The position numbers and the translations under genes were made by a program. The notes under the pieces are model-generated. The model searched no databases. It saw only the letters and a list, made by a program, of their open reading frames with translations, and was not told where the DNA came from. A stretch of DNA of 64,000 nt from Eutrophocola sp965662685 (GTDB taxonomy: Bacteria; Pseudomonadota; Gammaproteobacteria; Pseudomonadales; Pseudohongiellaceae): assembly GCA_965662685.1 (NCBI GenBank), contig CBFIIQ010000002.1, positions 1-64,000 on the forward strand, read 5' to 3'. Positions 37,083 to 45,751 of this stretch are shown here, in pieces; within the stretch, counting starts at the first letter, position 1; each line of letters opens with the position of its first letter.

Positions 37083-37259
37083 ACGTGAATATGCAGGAAG
37101 CAGATAACACAGAGTAGAATCAAAATCCCTGCTCAGCTCAAGCCGCAGCAGGAACTGAAACCAGGCCACAGCCAGGGAATTTTTTTAAAAAGCGCAGCAA
37201 TGTCTGCGCTTCGTTATATTACATAAATACAATAACAATAATGACCAAGGAAATATTAC

Positions 37260-38909
37260 ATGCTGGTACCCAATGCAATTGCTCAGATTCTGAAAGCAGA
37301 AGGAGTGAAATATTTATTTGCCTACCCATTGAACCCGATAATCGAGGCCGCTGCAGAGGTTGATATCCGAACTATCATCGTGCGCCAGGAAAGGACCGGG
37401 GTGCATATGGCTGATGCGCTGAGTCGAATGACTTCCGGTGAAGAAATTGGCGTGTTTGTAATGCAGCATGGACCAGGCGCAGAGAACGCTTTTGGCGGGG
37501 TTGCCCAGGCCTATGGCGAATCTGTGCCGGTATTGATAATGCCGGCCGGTTACGAGCGCAGGCTGGCTAATTATTATCCCAATTTTAATTCCACCCTTAA
37601 TATGAAACACATTACCAAATGGGCGGAACCTATTACCTCGGGCGCCGAAGTGCACAACATCATGCGTCGTGCCTTTACCCAGTTGCGCAATGGCAGGCCC
37701 GGCCCTGTTCTGGTTGAAATACCCTGGGACGCCTGCAAGGAAGAAGCGGATATCTCGTCATACGTTCCAAGCTACAAAACTAAATCCACACCCGAAATTG
37801 ATGCCGTCAAGGCGGCAGCCAGAGAGCTGGCCGCAGCGGATAAACCGGTTATTTATGCCGGGCAGGGAATTAACTATGCCAAGGCCTGGGATGAATTGAG
37901 GGAAATTGCGGAACTCCTGAATGTCCCGGTCACTACCAGCCTGGAGGGTAAAAGTACCTTTAATGAAAGCCACCCCCTGAGTATTGGGTCCGGAGGGCAT
38001 GCAACTCCAAAAGCGGTTTATCACTTTATTAATGACGCTGATCTGATTTTTGGTATTGGCTGCAGCTTCGCCATTACCTCATTCGGTACACGCATGCCGG
38101 ATAATAAAAAGGTGATCCATGCGACGCTGGATCCGATGGACCTGAACAAGGATGTCCCGGCGGAAATTGGTTTGATCGGGGATGCCAAATTAACCTTGCG
38201 CGCATTAATAGATGAACTGGAAACGCTGGATCTTGCCAAGGCAGAAGGGCGTAAGGAATCTGTGCCGGCAGCGATTAAACAAGTGAAGGATGCGTGGATG
38301 GCAGAATGGCTGCCGAAGCTGACTTCCGCTCAGTCGCCTATGACCCCCTACCGGGTGATTTATGAACTGAACAAGCTGGTAGACAAGCAGAAAGTTGTTA
38401 TTACCCATGATGCCGGCAGCCCCCGCGATCAGCTGGTGCCATTTTGGGAAAGCGAGGCGCCCCTGTCCTATATTGGCTGGGGAAAAACCACTCAGCTGGG
38501 TTATGGTTTGCCACTGGCGATGGGTGCCAAGCTTGCTCGCCCGGACCATTTGTGTATCAACGTTTGGGGAGATGCCGCCATAGGGTTTACCGGCATGGAT
38601 TTTGAGACGGCGGTGAGAGAGAACATTCCGATACTTTCCATTCTCTTTAATAATTTCTGCATGGCGATGGAATTACCGATTATGGAAGTGTCTACAGAAA
38701 AATACCGCTCCACTGATATCGGAGGCAATTATGCTGACATGGCAAAAGCCTTTGGAGGTTATGGTGAACGTATCACCGACCCAGACGATATTGTCGCGGC
38801 GCTAAAACGAGGGATAGAAGCTACAGAAAATGGCCAGGCCGTATTGCTGGAATTTATCACTTGCAAGGAACTGGATATGTCCCTGCATTATTCCAGCTAC
38901 GGGAAATAA
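37260..38909 (+). CDS. Thiamine diphosphate-dependent enzyme (acetolactate synthase-like)
   Basis: 549 residues with the three domains of the pyruvate-decarboxylase-like superfamily. Pyr domain with catalytic Glu44 (VRQERTGVHMADALSRM), a central nucleotide-fold domain (about 190-330), and the PP domain with the ThDP/Mg motif from WGDAAIGFTGMDF to SILFNN. A deviant GDA replaces GDG. Not a close match to IlvB, sulfopyruvate decarboxylase or oxalyl-CoA decarboxylase by eye. AAGGAA precedes the ATG. Two transporter genes (Nramp-related, OFA) follow on the same strand, suggesting uptake or export of its substrate, probably an organic acid. Confidence 0.82.
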   Translation: MLVPNAIAQILKAEGVKYLFAYPLNPIIEAAAEVDIRTIIVRQERTGVHMADALSRMTSGEEIGVFVMQHGPGAENAFGGVAQAYGESVPVLIMPAGYERRLANYYPNFNSTLNMKHITKWAEPITSGAEVHNIMRRAFTQLRNGRPGPVLVEIPWDACKEEADISSYVPSYKTKSTPEIDAVKAAARELAAADKPVIYAGQGINYAKAWDELREIAELLNVPVTTSLEGKSTFNESHPLSIGSGGHATPKAVYHFINDADLIFGIGCSFAITSFGTRMPDNKKVIHATLDPMDLNKDVPAEIGLIGDAKLTLRALIDELETLDLAKAEGRKESVPAAIKQVKDAWMAEWLPKLTSAQSPMTPYRVIYELNKLVDKQKVVITHDAGSPRDQLVPFWESEAPLSYIGWGKTTQLGYGLPLAMGAKLARPDHLCINVWGDAAIGFTGMDFETAVRENIPILSILFNNFCMAMELPIMEVSTEKYRSTDIGGNYADMAKAFGGYGERITDPDDIVAALKRGIEATENGQAVLLEFITCKELDMSLHYSSYGK

Positions 38910-38972
38910 CCCTGATCAGAAAGTAGAAATAAACACCAGGCAAACCGGATGGAAAAAATTTTTCCTCACTTG

Positions 38973-39007
38973 AAAAAGGAAAAAGGAAAAAGGAAAAAGG
39001 AAAAAGG
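38973..39007 (+). repeat. Five tandem copies of a 7-bp repeat
   Basis: Exact copies of AAAAAGG at 38973, 38980, 38987, 38994 and 39001, ending 87 bp before the Nramp-like gene. The unit length is not a multiple of three, and copy number is prone to slippage. It lies inside a short out-of-frame ORF opening at 38949. Confidence 0.9.
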
Positions 39008-39093
39008 AGGTTCAAAAAAATGGTGCCAGGCATCAAGCAAGGAGAGCCGCTACAGCTTTTTTATAATAAAAAGAAATAACAGAGGGGGATGGA

Positions 39094-40344
39094 ATGTTCA
39101 AAAGGTTTCAGGAAAAGCTTGGCCCGGGACTGCTTTACGCTGCGCTGGCTGTTGGTGTCTCACATCTGGTGTCCTCTCCTGTTGCCGGGGCAACCTATGG
39201 CCTGATCATGGTAGGGTATGCTGTTCTGGTATGCCTGGTTAAATATCCGACTTTTCTATTTGGTGCTACCTATGCGGCAGCCACTGGTGACACACTGGTG
39301 GAAGGATACAAGCGTATGGGGAAATGGGTTGTCGTGCTTTTTTTCCTGATGCAATTATTTGAATACACCTTTGCCATATCCGGGGTAACGGTAACTACAG
39401 CAGCCATTATGCGAAGCGTATTGGGACTGGAAGTGGGTATTCAATTAGAACTCGGGCTGGTGTTTGTATGTATGACTATCCTGGCACTGGGCAGATATTC
39501 TATCCTTGAAGATACCACGCGTGTGCTGGTTATTGTTTTTACCCTTGGAACAGTGATCGCAGCAATCTTTGCCATCGTTGGCATTGATACTGCCGGCGCC
39601 AGTCTTTCTGCAGACCTCACCTTTGATACACCGACAATATTGTTTTTGATAGCCGTTGCGGGCTGGATGCCCACCGGTACAGCGGGCTCTGTAGGCCTGT
39701 CTCTTTGGGTAAAGGCAAAAAGCATACGCTTGCAACGGCCGGTCACTGTCAAGGAAGCTACTTTCGATTTTCATGTTGGTTACGGCACGGCAATTTTTCT
39801 GGCCATCTGCTTTGTTACGCTGGGAACTTTAGTGATGTACATAAATGGTGTGGCAGTTGAATCCGGTGGCGGAGCGTTTGCCGACCAGTTGATGAGCCTT
39901 TTCACTTCTACTATTGGTGACTGGATTTATCCGGTCATTGCCTTGTCTGCAATCACCGTTATGTTTTCTACACTACTAACGCTGGTGGATTTATTACCCC
40001 GATCGTCAGCGGCGGCGCTGGTCGAAATATTTTCGGTTGATGAAGAAGAAAAATCTTCAAAGTTCAGTACCCTCTATCTATCTTTTATTGTGGTTGAGCT
40101 CTTTCTCGTGATGGGCGTGTTATTGGTATTGCTGGAAGATTTTGGAACCTTTATTGCCTGGGTTACCTCCATGGGTTTCGTAGTGGCACCGGTCTTTTCC
40201 TATCTTAATCACAAGGCAATGTTTGGTCCTGATGTCGCAGAAAAAGATCATCCAGGTAAGGTTATTCGTTACTGGAGCATTGGCACTATAACTATTTTAA
40301 CACTGGTTGCGCTTATGTTTGTCACCATAAATTGGCTGGCATAG
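39094..40344 (+). CDS. Nramp-superfamily transporter lacking the metal-binding motifs
   Basis: 416 residues, about eleven membrane helices. The N-terminus GPGLLYAALAVGVSHLVSSP places it in the Nramp (COG1914) superfamily, but the DPGN metal motif of helix 1 is replaced by SHLVSS (residues 23-28) and the MPH motif of helix 6 reads MPT (M192). Divalent metal transport is therefore doubtful; the LeuT-type fold could carry another substrate. AGAGGGGGATGG gives a strong ribosome site for ATG 39094. Lies between the ThDP enzyme and an OFA transporter. Confidence 0.82.
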   Translation: MFKRFQEKLGPGLLYAALAVGVSHLVSSPVAGATYGLIMVGYAVLVCLVKYPTFLFGATYAAATGDTLVEGYKRMGKWVVVLFFLMQLFEYTFAISGVTVTTAAIMRSVLGLEVGIQLELGLVFVCMTILALGRYSILEDTTRVLVIVFTLGTVIAAIFAIVGIDTAGASLSADLTFDTPTILFLIAVAGWMPTGTAGSVGLSLWVKAKSIRLQRPVTVKEATFDFHVGYGTAIFLAICFVTLGTLVMYINGVAVESGGGAFADQLMSLFTSTIGDWIYPVIALSAITVMFSTLLTLVDLLPRSSAAALVEIFSVDEEEKSSKFSTLYLSFIVVELFLVMGVLLVLLEDFGTFIAWVTSMGFVVAPVFSYLNHKAMFGPDVAEKDHPGKVIRYWSIGTITILTLVALMFVTINWLA

Positions 40345-40427
40345 AGAATAACCTGAGTGATAACACAGGTGATGGCTGTTAAACATATTGAGACTGTAAC
40401 CAGTCACGGCAAAACAGGGGCGAGTCA

Positions 40428-42116
40428 ATGTTAGAGTCTTTATCCAGAGAGCGAATTATTGCCCCCCCGGGATTCAATCGCTGGAAGGTTCCTCCTGCAT
40501 CTATTGCTATCCATCTTTGTATCGGCTCGGTTTATGCGTGGAGTATTTATAACCCGCCCTTAACGCGCCTGTTTGGCGTCGTCAATTCTGCCTCAGCAGA
40601 CTGGAGTCTTCAGGACGTCACCTGGATATTTTCAGTCGCCATTGTTTTCCTTGGTCTGGCCGCTGCATTAGCCGGACATTGGCTCGATAAGGTAGGTCCG
40701 CGCTTGATGGGTACAGCGGCGGCAGTGCTCTGGGGGGGTGGCTATCTGATTGGCGGACTGGGCATTTTTACACATCAGTTATGGCTGCTTTATTTTGGCT
40801 ACGGTGTCCTTGGAGGATGCGGCCTTGGGCTTGGTTATGTATCCCCGGTCAGTACTCTTATCAAGTGGTTTCCGGATCGCCGGGGCATGGCAACAGGCAT
40901 GGCGATTATGGGTTTTGGTGGCGGAGCAATGATAGGCGCGCCACTAAAACGATACTTCATCCAGTATTTTTATGAGGCACCGGAATATCTGGGCACAGTC
41001 GATCAGGTCAGCCTGGTCACTGAGGCCGGGCGTCGCTTTGTCGAGCGTGCTGGTGAGCAACTGGAGGTAGTGGTAGTTGGCGCTAATGAACTTGCTGGCA
41101 TGCTGGTACCGGGCCCGGAAGGTGTTTATGTGGTAGGAACCGGATCAGTGGGCGTGGCCGAAACATTTATTGTGTTGGGCATTTTGTATTTCATTGTCAT
41201 GGTAATTGCTGCTTTCTCCTATCGCGTTCCAGCAGATGACTGGCAACCGGAAGGGTGGACGCCGCCCCAGGATGACAACAGTGCCAGCAAAATGATGACT
41301 TCCCATAATGTGGATATCGAAGAAGCGATGAAGACACCGCAGTTTTACAAACTGTGGATTGTGCTATGCATGAATGTCTCGGCGGGTATTGGTGTGTTGG
41401 GCGTTGCCAGTACCATGATGAGTGAGATTTTTGGTACAACCTTGCCGGGAATTGTAGACGGTGCCTTTGCTGCGATTTATGTCAGCATGATTTCGGTGTT
41501 TAACATGCTGGGTCGTTTTATCTGGGCCAGCTCATCAGATTATATTGGCCGTAAAAATACCTATTGGATATTTTTTGCTCTGGGAATTTTACTCTACTGT
41601 TCTGTGCCATTTGCAGCGCAGCAGGTCAGTGCAAATCCGGCAGTGGTCTGGCTGGTCTTGTTTTATGCTGCGACCATGATTATTTTCACGATGTATGGTG
41701 GAGGATTTGCCACTATCCCAGCCTATCTTGCTGATGTTTTTGGTACGAAATACGTTGGTGGCATACATGGCCGCTTGCTTACCGCATGGAGTACTGCGGG
41801 GGTTGTTGGCCCGCTGGCGATAACCTCATTAAGGGAATCTGCGGTAACCCGGGCAATTACCGACCTGGTTAGCAAGATTGACCCGGCTGATTTCCAGGCC
41901 CACTATGGAGCCGGACTTGATCAGCTTTCCCAGCTGGTTTCAGCCCAGACCGTGACCATTGCCAGTTTGATGGAGATAGCGCCAGCTGGCACTATTGATC
42001 CTACATCCAGTCTCTATAACAACACCATGTATTTAATGGCTGTGCTGTTATGTATTGGTTTGGTTGCCAATGCGTCGATGAAGCCGGTTGATAATAAACA
42101 CTATTTACCGGAATAA
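40428..42116 (+). CDS. OFA-family major facilitator transporter
   Basis: 562 residues with about twelve membrane helices. HLCIGSVYAWSIYNPPL is the hallmark of the oxalate/formate antiporter (OFA) family; WFPDRRGMATGMAIMGFGGG is the conserved loop and helix 5 region. Longer than usual because of an inserted soluble segment of about 60 residues after helix 6 (PEYLGTVDQ ... VGVAETF). Probably exchanges small carboxylates, consistent with the ThDP enzyme two genes upstream. Starts 84 bp after the Nramp-like gene with GGGGCGAGTC upstream. Confidence 0.87.
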   Translation: MLESLSRERIIAPPGFNRWKVPPASIAIHLCIGSVYAWSIYNPPLTRLFGVVNSASADWSLQDVTWIFSVAIVFLGLAAALAGHWLDKVGPRLMGTAAAVLWGGGYLIGGLGIFTHQLWLLYFGYGVLGGCGLGLGYVSPVSTLIKWFPDRRGMATGMAIMGFGGGAMIGAPLKRYFIQYFYEAPEYLGTVDQVSLVTEAGRRFVERAGEQLEVVVVGANELAGMLVPGPEGVYVVGTGSVGVAETFIVLGILYFIVMVIAAFSYRVPADDWQPEGWTPPQDDNSASKMMTSHNVDIEEAMKTPQFYKLWIVLCMNVSAGIGVLGVASTMMSEIFGTTLPGIVDGAFAAIYVSMISVFNMLGRFIWASSSDYIGRKNTYWIFFALGILLYCSVPFAAQQVSANPAVVWLVLFYAATMIIFTMYGGGFATIPAYLADVFGTKYVGGIHGRLLTAWSTAGVVGPLAITSLRESAVTRAITDLVSKIDPADFQAHYGAGLDQLSQLVSAQTVTIASLMEIAPAGTIDPTSSLYNNTMYLMAVLLCIGLVANASMKPVDNKHYLPE

Positions 42117-42301
42117 TTGTTGAAGAAATTATGGAATTGGCTGGCACAGCCGGGGAATTCCTTGATTCCTGAGAGGATGTAGTTTACTTTCGACGACCAA
42201 TTTGCATTAAGCGGGCATATTTTGAAAGTTACAACGGCCAGCTTTAAGTAAAGTCAGTATCCGTAGTATTTATATTTTTTCTATTTTTTAGTTCGAGGGG
42301 T

Positions 42302-43027
42302 ATGAACATGAAAACGTTAATTGTTAAGTCTGGTCTTATGCTTTGCCTGTTATTCAGTGCACACGTGGTAAATGCACAGGTGGCACCGGACTTTATGGAC
42401 AAACTGTTATCTGAAGATCGTCCTGAGGCTGATCGTGCAAGAGATGGCTCACGTCGACCGTATCAGGTCATGAATTTGCTTGGAGTAGAAGAGGGCATGA
42501 CCGTCATGGATATTGGTGCCGGTGGTGGCTGGTACACCAGAGTGATGTCAGCAGCTGTTGGACCGAGTGGTAAAGTAGTTGCTCAATTTGGGCCACGTGC
42601 ACTGCAAAGAAATGATGGCCAGGCTCAAAAAGATGTGGCGGCAAGCCTGGGAAATACTGAGGCCTCTTTTGAAGAAGTCGCTGATTATCCATCGAACTCC
42701 ATTGACCGTGCGATTACTGCACTAAACATTCATCATTTTAATGACGAGCGCGCTACGCCTTATTTCAAGGCTATTTATGATGTGCTGAAACCAGGCGGTA
42801 TGGTAGCGGTTATTGATCATGTCGGTATGGCTGGAATGGAAAATGCAATGATGCACAGAATGTTGAAATCTGATGCACGATCATGGATTGAAGCATCCGG
42901 TTTGGAAATCGTAACCGATTCAGACTTGCTGAGCACGAATGCAGATGACCATGCCCGTTCAATCTCTGATCCGATATATGGCAGGGATGTGGATCGATTT
43001 GTTTTCATTGCGAGAAAGCCTGATTAA
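42302..43027 (+). CDS. Exported SAM-dependent methyltransferase-like protein
   Basis: 241 residues. Signal peptide (LIVKSGLMLCLLFSAHVVNA, cleaved before QVAPDF), then a class I methyltransferase core with motif I VMDIGAGGGWYT, LKPGGMVAVIDHVG and a C-terminal RFVFIARKP. Export of a SAM-binding fold is unusual since SAM is cytoplasmic; such proteins are found in several proteobacteria and their activity is unproven. ATG 42302 with a second Met at 42308 and GAGGGG upstream. A clear terminator follows. Confidence 0.83.
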   Translation: MNMKTLIVKSGLMLCLLFSAHVVNAQVAPDFMDKLLSEDRPEADRARDGSRRPYQVMNLLGVEEGMTVMDIGAGGGWYTRVMSAAVGPSGKVVAQFGPRALQRNDGQAQKDVAASLGNTEASFEEVADYPSNSIDRAITALNIHHFNDERATPYFKAIYDVLKPGGMVAVIDHVGMAGMENAMMHRMLKSDARSWIEASGLEIVTDSDLLSTNADDHARSISDPIYGRDVDRFVFIARKPD

Positions 43028-43054
43028 ATAAAATCGGTATAGTTGTGCAAGAAA

Positions 43055-43080
43055 AGCCGGGTAAGAACCCGGCTTTTTTT
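43055..43080 (+). terminator. Intrinsic terminator after the methyltransferase gene
   Basis: Perfect 8-bp stem AGCCGGGT (43055-43062) / ACCCGGCT (43067-43074), 4-nt loop, followed by seven T (43074-43080). Located 28 bp after the stop. Confidence 0.95.
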
Positions 43081-43103
43081 CGACACTTGAAAAGGATTAT
43101 AGA

Positions 43104-43376
43104 ATGGAATTGAAAATATTTCTGACGGTAATGACCACGGTTTTTATAGCTGAACTGGGCGATAAGACCCAGCTAGCCACTATGCTTTTTGCCGCTGATA
43201 AGGAAGTAAGCAAGTTAACGGTTTTCCTGGCGGCGTCTCTGGCATTGATTCTGGCATCTGCCATTGGTGTACTTGCCGGTAGTGTGTTGTCGGAATATAT
43301 CAATGAAAAATATCTGCATTATATTGCCGGCGCAGGCTTTATTATCATTGGTGGATATACCCTGGTTACTGCGTAA
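43104..43376 (+). CDS. Half-size TMEM165/GDT1-family (UPF0016) membrane protein
   Basis: 90 residues with three predicted helices and one copy of the family motif E-x-GDKT (FIAELGDKTQLATMLFA). Full-length GDT1 proteins have two such units; bacterial 90-100 residue versions are expected to pair. Characterised members export Mn2+ or Ca2+. AAAAGGATTATAG precedes the ATG. It starts just after the terminator, so it has its own promoter. Confidence 0.9.
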   Translation: MELKIFLTVMTTVFIAELGDKTQLATMLFAADKEVSKLTVFLAASLALILASAIGVLAGSVLSEYINEKYLHYIAGAGFIIIGGYTLVTA

Positions 43377-43535
43377 GAGTTAAAAAAGCAAAAGCTTGAA
43401 TGGCTGAGCGAGCTAAAATTTTTGCGGATGTTAAGTTTAACTATGCTAAATTTAGTGCCATATGAAAGCGCGCAGAAAGCTTGCCTGCAAAGTATTTGCA
43501 GTATCAGAAAAAGGGAAAAACAATTGGAGCAAAAA

Positions 43536-44261
43536 ATGGTCAGAAATCTTATTCTTATAACTGTTTCAATCCTGGGTTCCAGTCTGGCGTACTCCCAGCC
43601 TGATTTCAGTGGACTCTGGTTTCCGGCGTTTGGTCGGGGTGGTCCCCAGTTAGCTCCAGCCACCAGAGAGCTCCCCTTTAACGATCGCGCACAACTACTG
43701 CACGATGAATATGTGGCATCTTTTGATCTTTCTGATGAGCCCGGCGGCTTCTGTATAAAACCTGGTCTGCCAAGAAGTATCTGGGGTGCACCTTTTCCGG
43801 TAGAAATCGTACAAACCGACAGTTTTATTAATATGTTATGGGAAGGTTATTTCCAGTATCGAAAGATCTATCTGGAGGGAAGTCCAAGGCCGGAACCTGT
43901 TCTTCACACCGGCATGGGATACTCCGTCGGACACTTCGAAGGCGAAACCCTGGTGATTGAAACCAGTTATTTGCGAGAGTATCCCTATATGCGTCGCACG
44001 CCAAATTCTGACAATGCGACCATAGTGGAGCGTTGGAATATTGTTACTCTCACTGACGCTGACGGGGTAGCGCAGAAATATCTTACCAATGAGATGTTGC
44101 TGACAGATGAAAAACTCTACACAGAGCCGGTGCGTATAACTGGCTCCCTCAGATATTCACCTGATACCCCGATAATGGAATACTCCTGTAGCGAATCTAT
44201 CTATGATGAGTATTTACAGGAGCGCGGTCTCCAGTTACCGGATTTCAGTAGCCTCGACTAA
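43536..44261 (+). CDS. Secreted protein of unknown function
   Basis: Not recognised. The frame is open from 43422, but ATG 43536 (TTGGAGC upstream) gives MVRNLILITVSILGSSLAYS, a clean signal peptide, and a 241-residue product. The mature part begins QPDFSGLWFP, a start seen in several secreted families from marine and soil proteobacteria, and contains GFCIKPGLPRSIW, VEIVQTDSFINMLWE and GYSVGHFEGETLVIETSYL. These resemble a repeated beta sandwich found near amidohydrolase-like and quinoprotein genes. Function unknown; position at the head of a secreted-protein region suggests a periplasmic role. Confidence 0.75.
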   Translation: MVRNLILITVSILGSSLAYSQPDFSGLWFPAFGRGGPQLAPATRELPFNDRAQLLHDEYVASFDLSDEPGGFCIKPGLPRSIWGAPFPVEIVQTDSFINMLWEGYFQYRKIYLEGSPRPEPVLHTGMGYSVGHFEGETLVIETSYLREYPYMRRTPNSDNATIVERWNIVTLTDADGVAQKYLTNEMLLTDEKLYTEPVRITGSLRYSPDTPIMEYSCSESIYDEYLQERGLQLPDFSSLD

Positions 44262-44604
44262 AAGCGCTGCTGGCAAGTAAAGCATGTAACATGTGGCGCT
44301 TCATCATGCCTGCTTTAGCTTGATAAAGGCTTCCTGTCTATTTATCCTAGCTACCCTTTTGTTTCAATGTTTAGCAGCGAAAGATGGCATTTTGCCGCTG
44401 ACTTACCGGCTGTTTCGGCTTACTTGCAGAGGAAAAGAAACAGCTTAATAAAGCAAAAGGCATTTCGCTTCGTTAAATCAGAAAGTTATCTTGACGGTGT
44501 TGAGTCATGTTGTGGTTTACACTGATGTCAAAAGCAATAACGATTTTTCCTCAAACTCGAATTAAGGGTTTTGAGCAACAGGCCCGGAGGGGCAAACAGC
44601 CGGC
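44262..44604. other. Intergenic region without recognised content
   Basis: 343 bp, AT-rich, between the secreted-protein gene and the Tat-type MBL gene. No ORF with ribosome site, hairpin terminator or repeat was found; probably promoter region of the downstream gene. Confidence 0.5.
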
Positions 44605-45561
44605 ATGAAAAGTTATAAAAACAATATAATACAAGGGCTTAGCAGACGAAGTCTGTTGACCGGTACAGCGCTGTGCGGTCTCAGTCTAGCTATCACGCCT
44701 TCATTATCTGTGGCTGCCCAGGCGACAGTGCAAACTTCCCGGATAAGAGACAACATTCACCTGATATCCGGGGCGGGCTGTAACGTGGTAGTAGCGGTAG
44801 GAATAGATTCTGTTCTCGTGGTGGATGGTGGTCATCGGGATTATTCGTCAGCAGTATTGGCAGAAATTGATCGGTTGGGACAGGGGAAACCGGTGACTGC
44901 TCTGTTTAATACCAATTGGCGACCTGAACATTGTGGTCTGAATGAGCATTTTGGCTCAATGGGGACCAGCATTATTGCCCATGAAAATACCCGTCTCTGG
45001 CAAAACAATGATTTTTACGTATCCTGGGAAGATCAGCATTACCACCCAATGGCATCCGCAGCCCAGGCTAATTCGACTTTTTACAAGCAAGCCTCATTGG
45101 CCTTTGGAGACGGCAGTGTCGACTATGGATTTATCAGTCAGTTCCATACGGATGGTGATATCTATATCTATTTTCGGGAATCTAATGTTCTTGTTGTGGG
45201 GGATATGCTGACAGTGGGCGCTTACCCACTTCTGGATTATGTGACCGGTGGCTGGATTGGTGGCGCCCAGAAAACCACCGCTGGATTATTGCAGATGACA
45301 GATGCCCAGACCCTGATAGTTCCTGCTGATGGTGCTATACAGCAGCGTCCGGCTCTTGAAGTCCAACAGCAAATGCTTGATCTGGCCTATGAAAAAGTCG
45401 CAGATGCCTACAGATCGGGTAAAAGTCTTGACCAGTTCATGGCAGCTTCGCCAATGTCCGAATATGATGGTATTTATGGTGATGCCAGTTTGTTCGTGCA
45501 GTTGTTATACCGTGGCACCTGGTATCACGTTCCGGGACGAGCGATTCGCGGAATTATCTGA
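44605..45561 (+). CDS. Tat-exported MBL-fold protein with altered metal site
   Basis: 318 residues. Tat-like signal with SRRSLLTGTALCGLSL, cleaved near VAAQA. MBL fold: VLVVDGGHRDYS, and the region corresponding to THxHxDHxGxN reads N102-TNWRPEHCGLN. Two of the four first-shell ligands are thus Asn104 and Arg106, with Glu108 and His109 at the other two. The later FHTDGDIYIYF block is conserved. Metal binding may be partial or absent. Possibly a non-hydrolytic or altered-chemistry member acting in the periplasm next to the oxidation cluster. Confidence 0.8.
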   Translation: MKSYKNNIIQGLSRRSLLTGTALCGLSLAITPSLSVAAQATVQTSRIRDNIHLISGAGCNVVVAVGIDSVLVVDGGHRDYSSAVLAEIDRLGQGKPVTALFNTNWRPEHCGLNEHFGSMGTSIIAHENTRLWQNNDFYVSWEDQHYHPMASAAQANSTFYKQASLAFGDGSVDYGFISQFHTDGDIYIYFRESNVLVVGDMLTVGAYPLLDYVTGGWIGGAQKTTAGLLQMTDAQTLIVPADGAIQQRPALEVQQQMLDLAYEKVADAYRSGKSLDQFMAASPMSEYDGIYGDASLFVQLLYRGTWYHVPGRAIRGII

Positions 45562-45686
45562 TGTTTTCAACTACTAATGAAAGGAAGAGCAAGAGCTGAA
45601 TTTTGAGTATTTTGTAGAAAATAGGCGAAATTGCTGATTTATAGCTACAATTTCAGGTAATTTTAAGCAATTTAAAACAAGTTTAC

Positions 45687-45716
45687 GTAGATATAAGTAG
45701 ATATAAGTAGATACAA
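45687..45716 (+). promoter_or_regulatory. Three 10-bp direct repeats upstream of the DUF1592 gene
   Basis: GTAGATATAA at 45687 and 45697, and GTAGATACAA at 45707, head to tail, ending 36 bp before ATG 45752. A spacing of one helical turn suits cooperative binding of a regulator, but the site matches no operator known to me. Confidence 0.5.
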
Positions 45717-45751
45717 GTTAAGAAATTCGTATTAATCAGGCATAAGTTTTT

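Noticed and set aside
37190..37211. Hairpin AAGCGCAG / CTGCGCTT before the ThDP enzyme gene
   Set aside because: A good 8-bp stem, but the T-run lies on the side that would serve minus-strand transcription, where no gene ends; not called a terminator.
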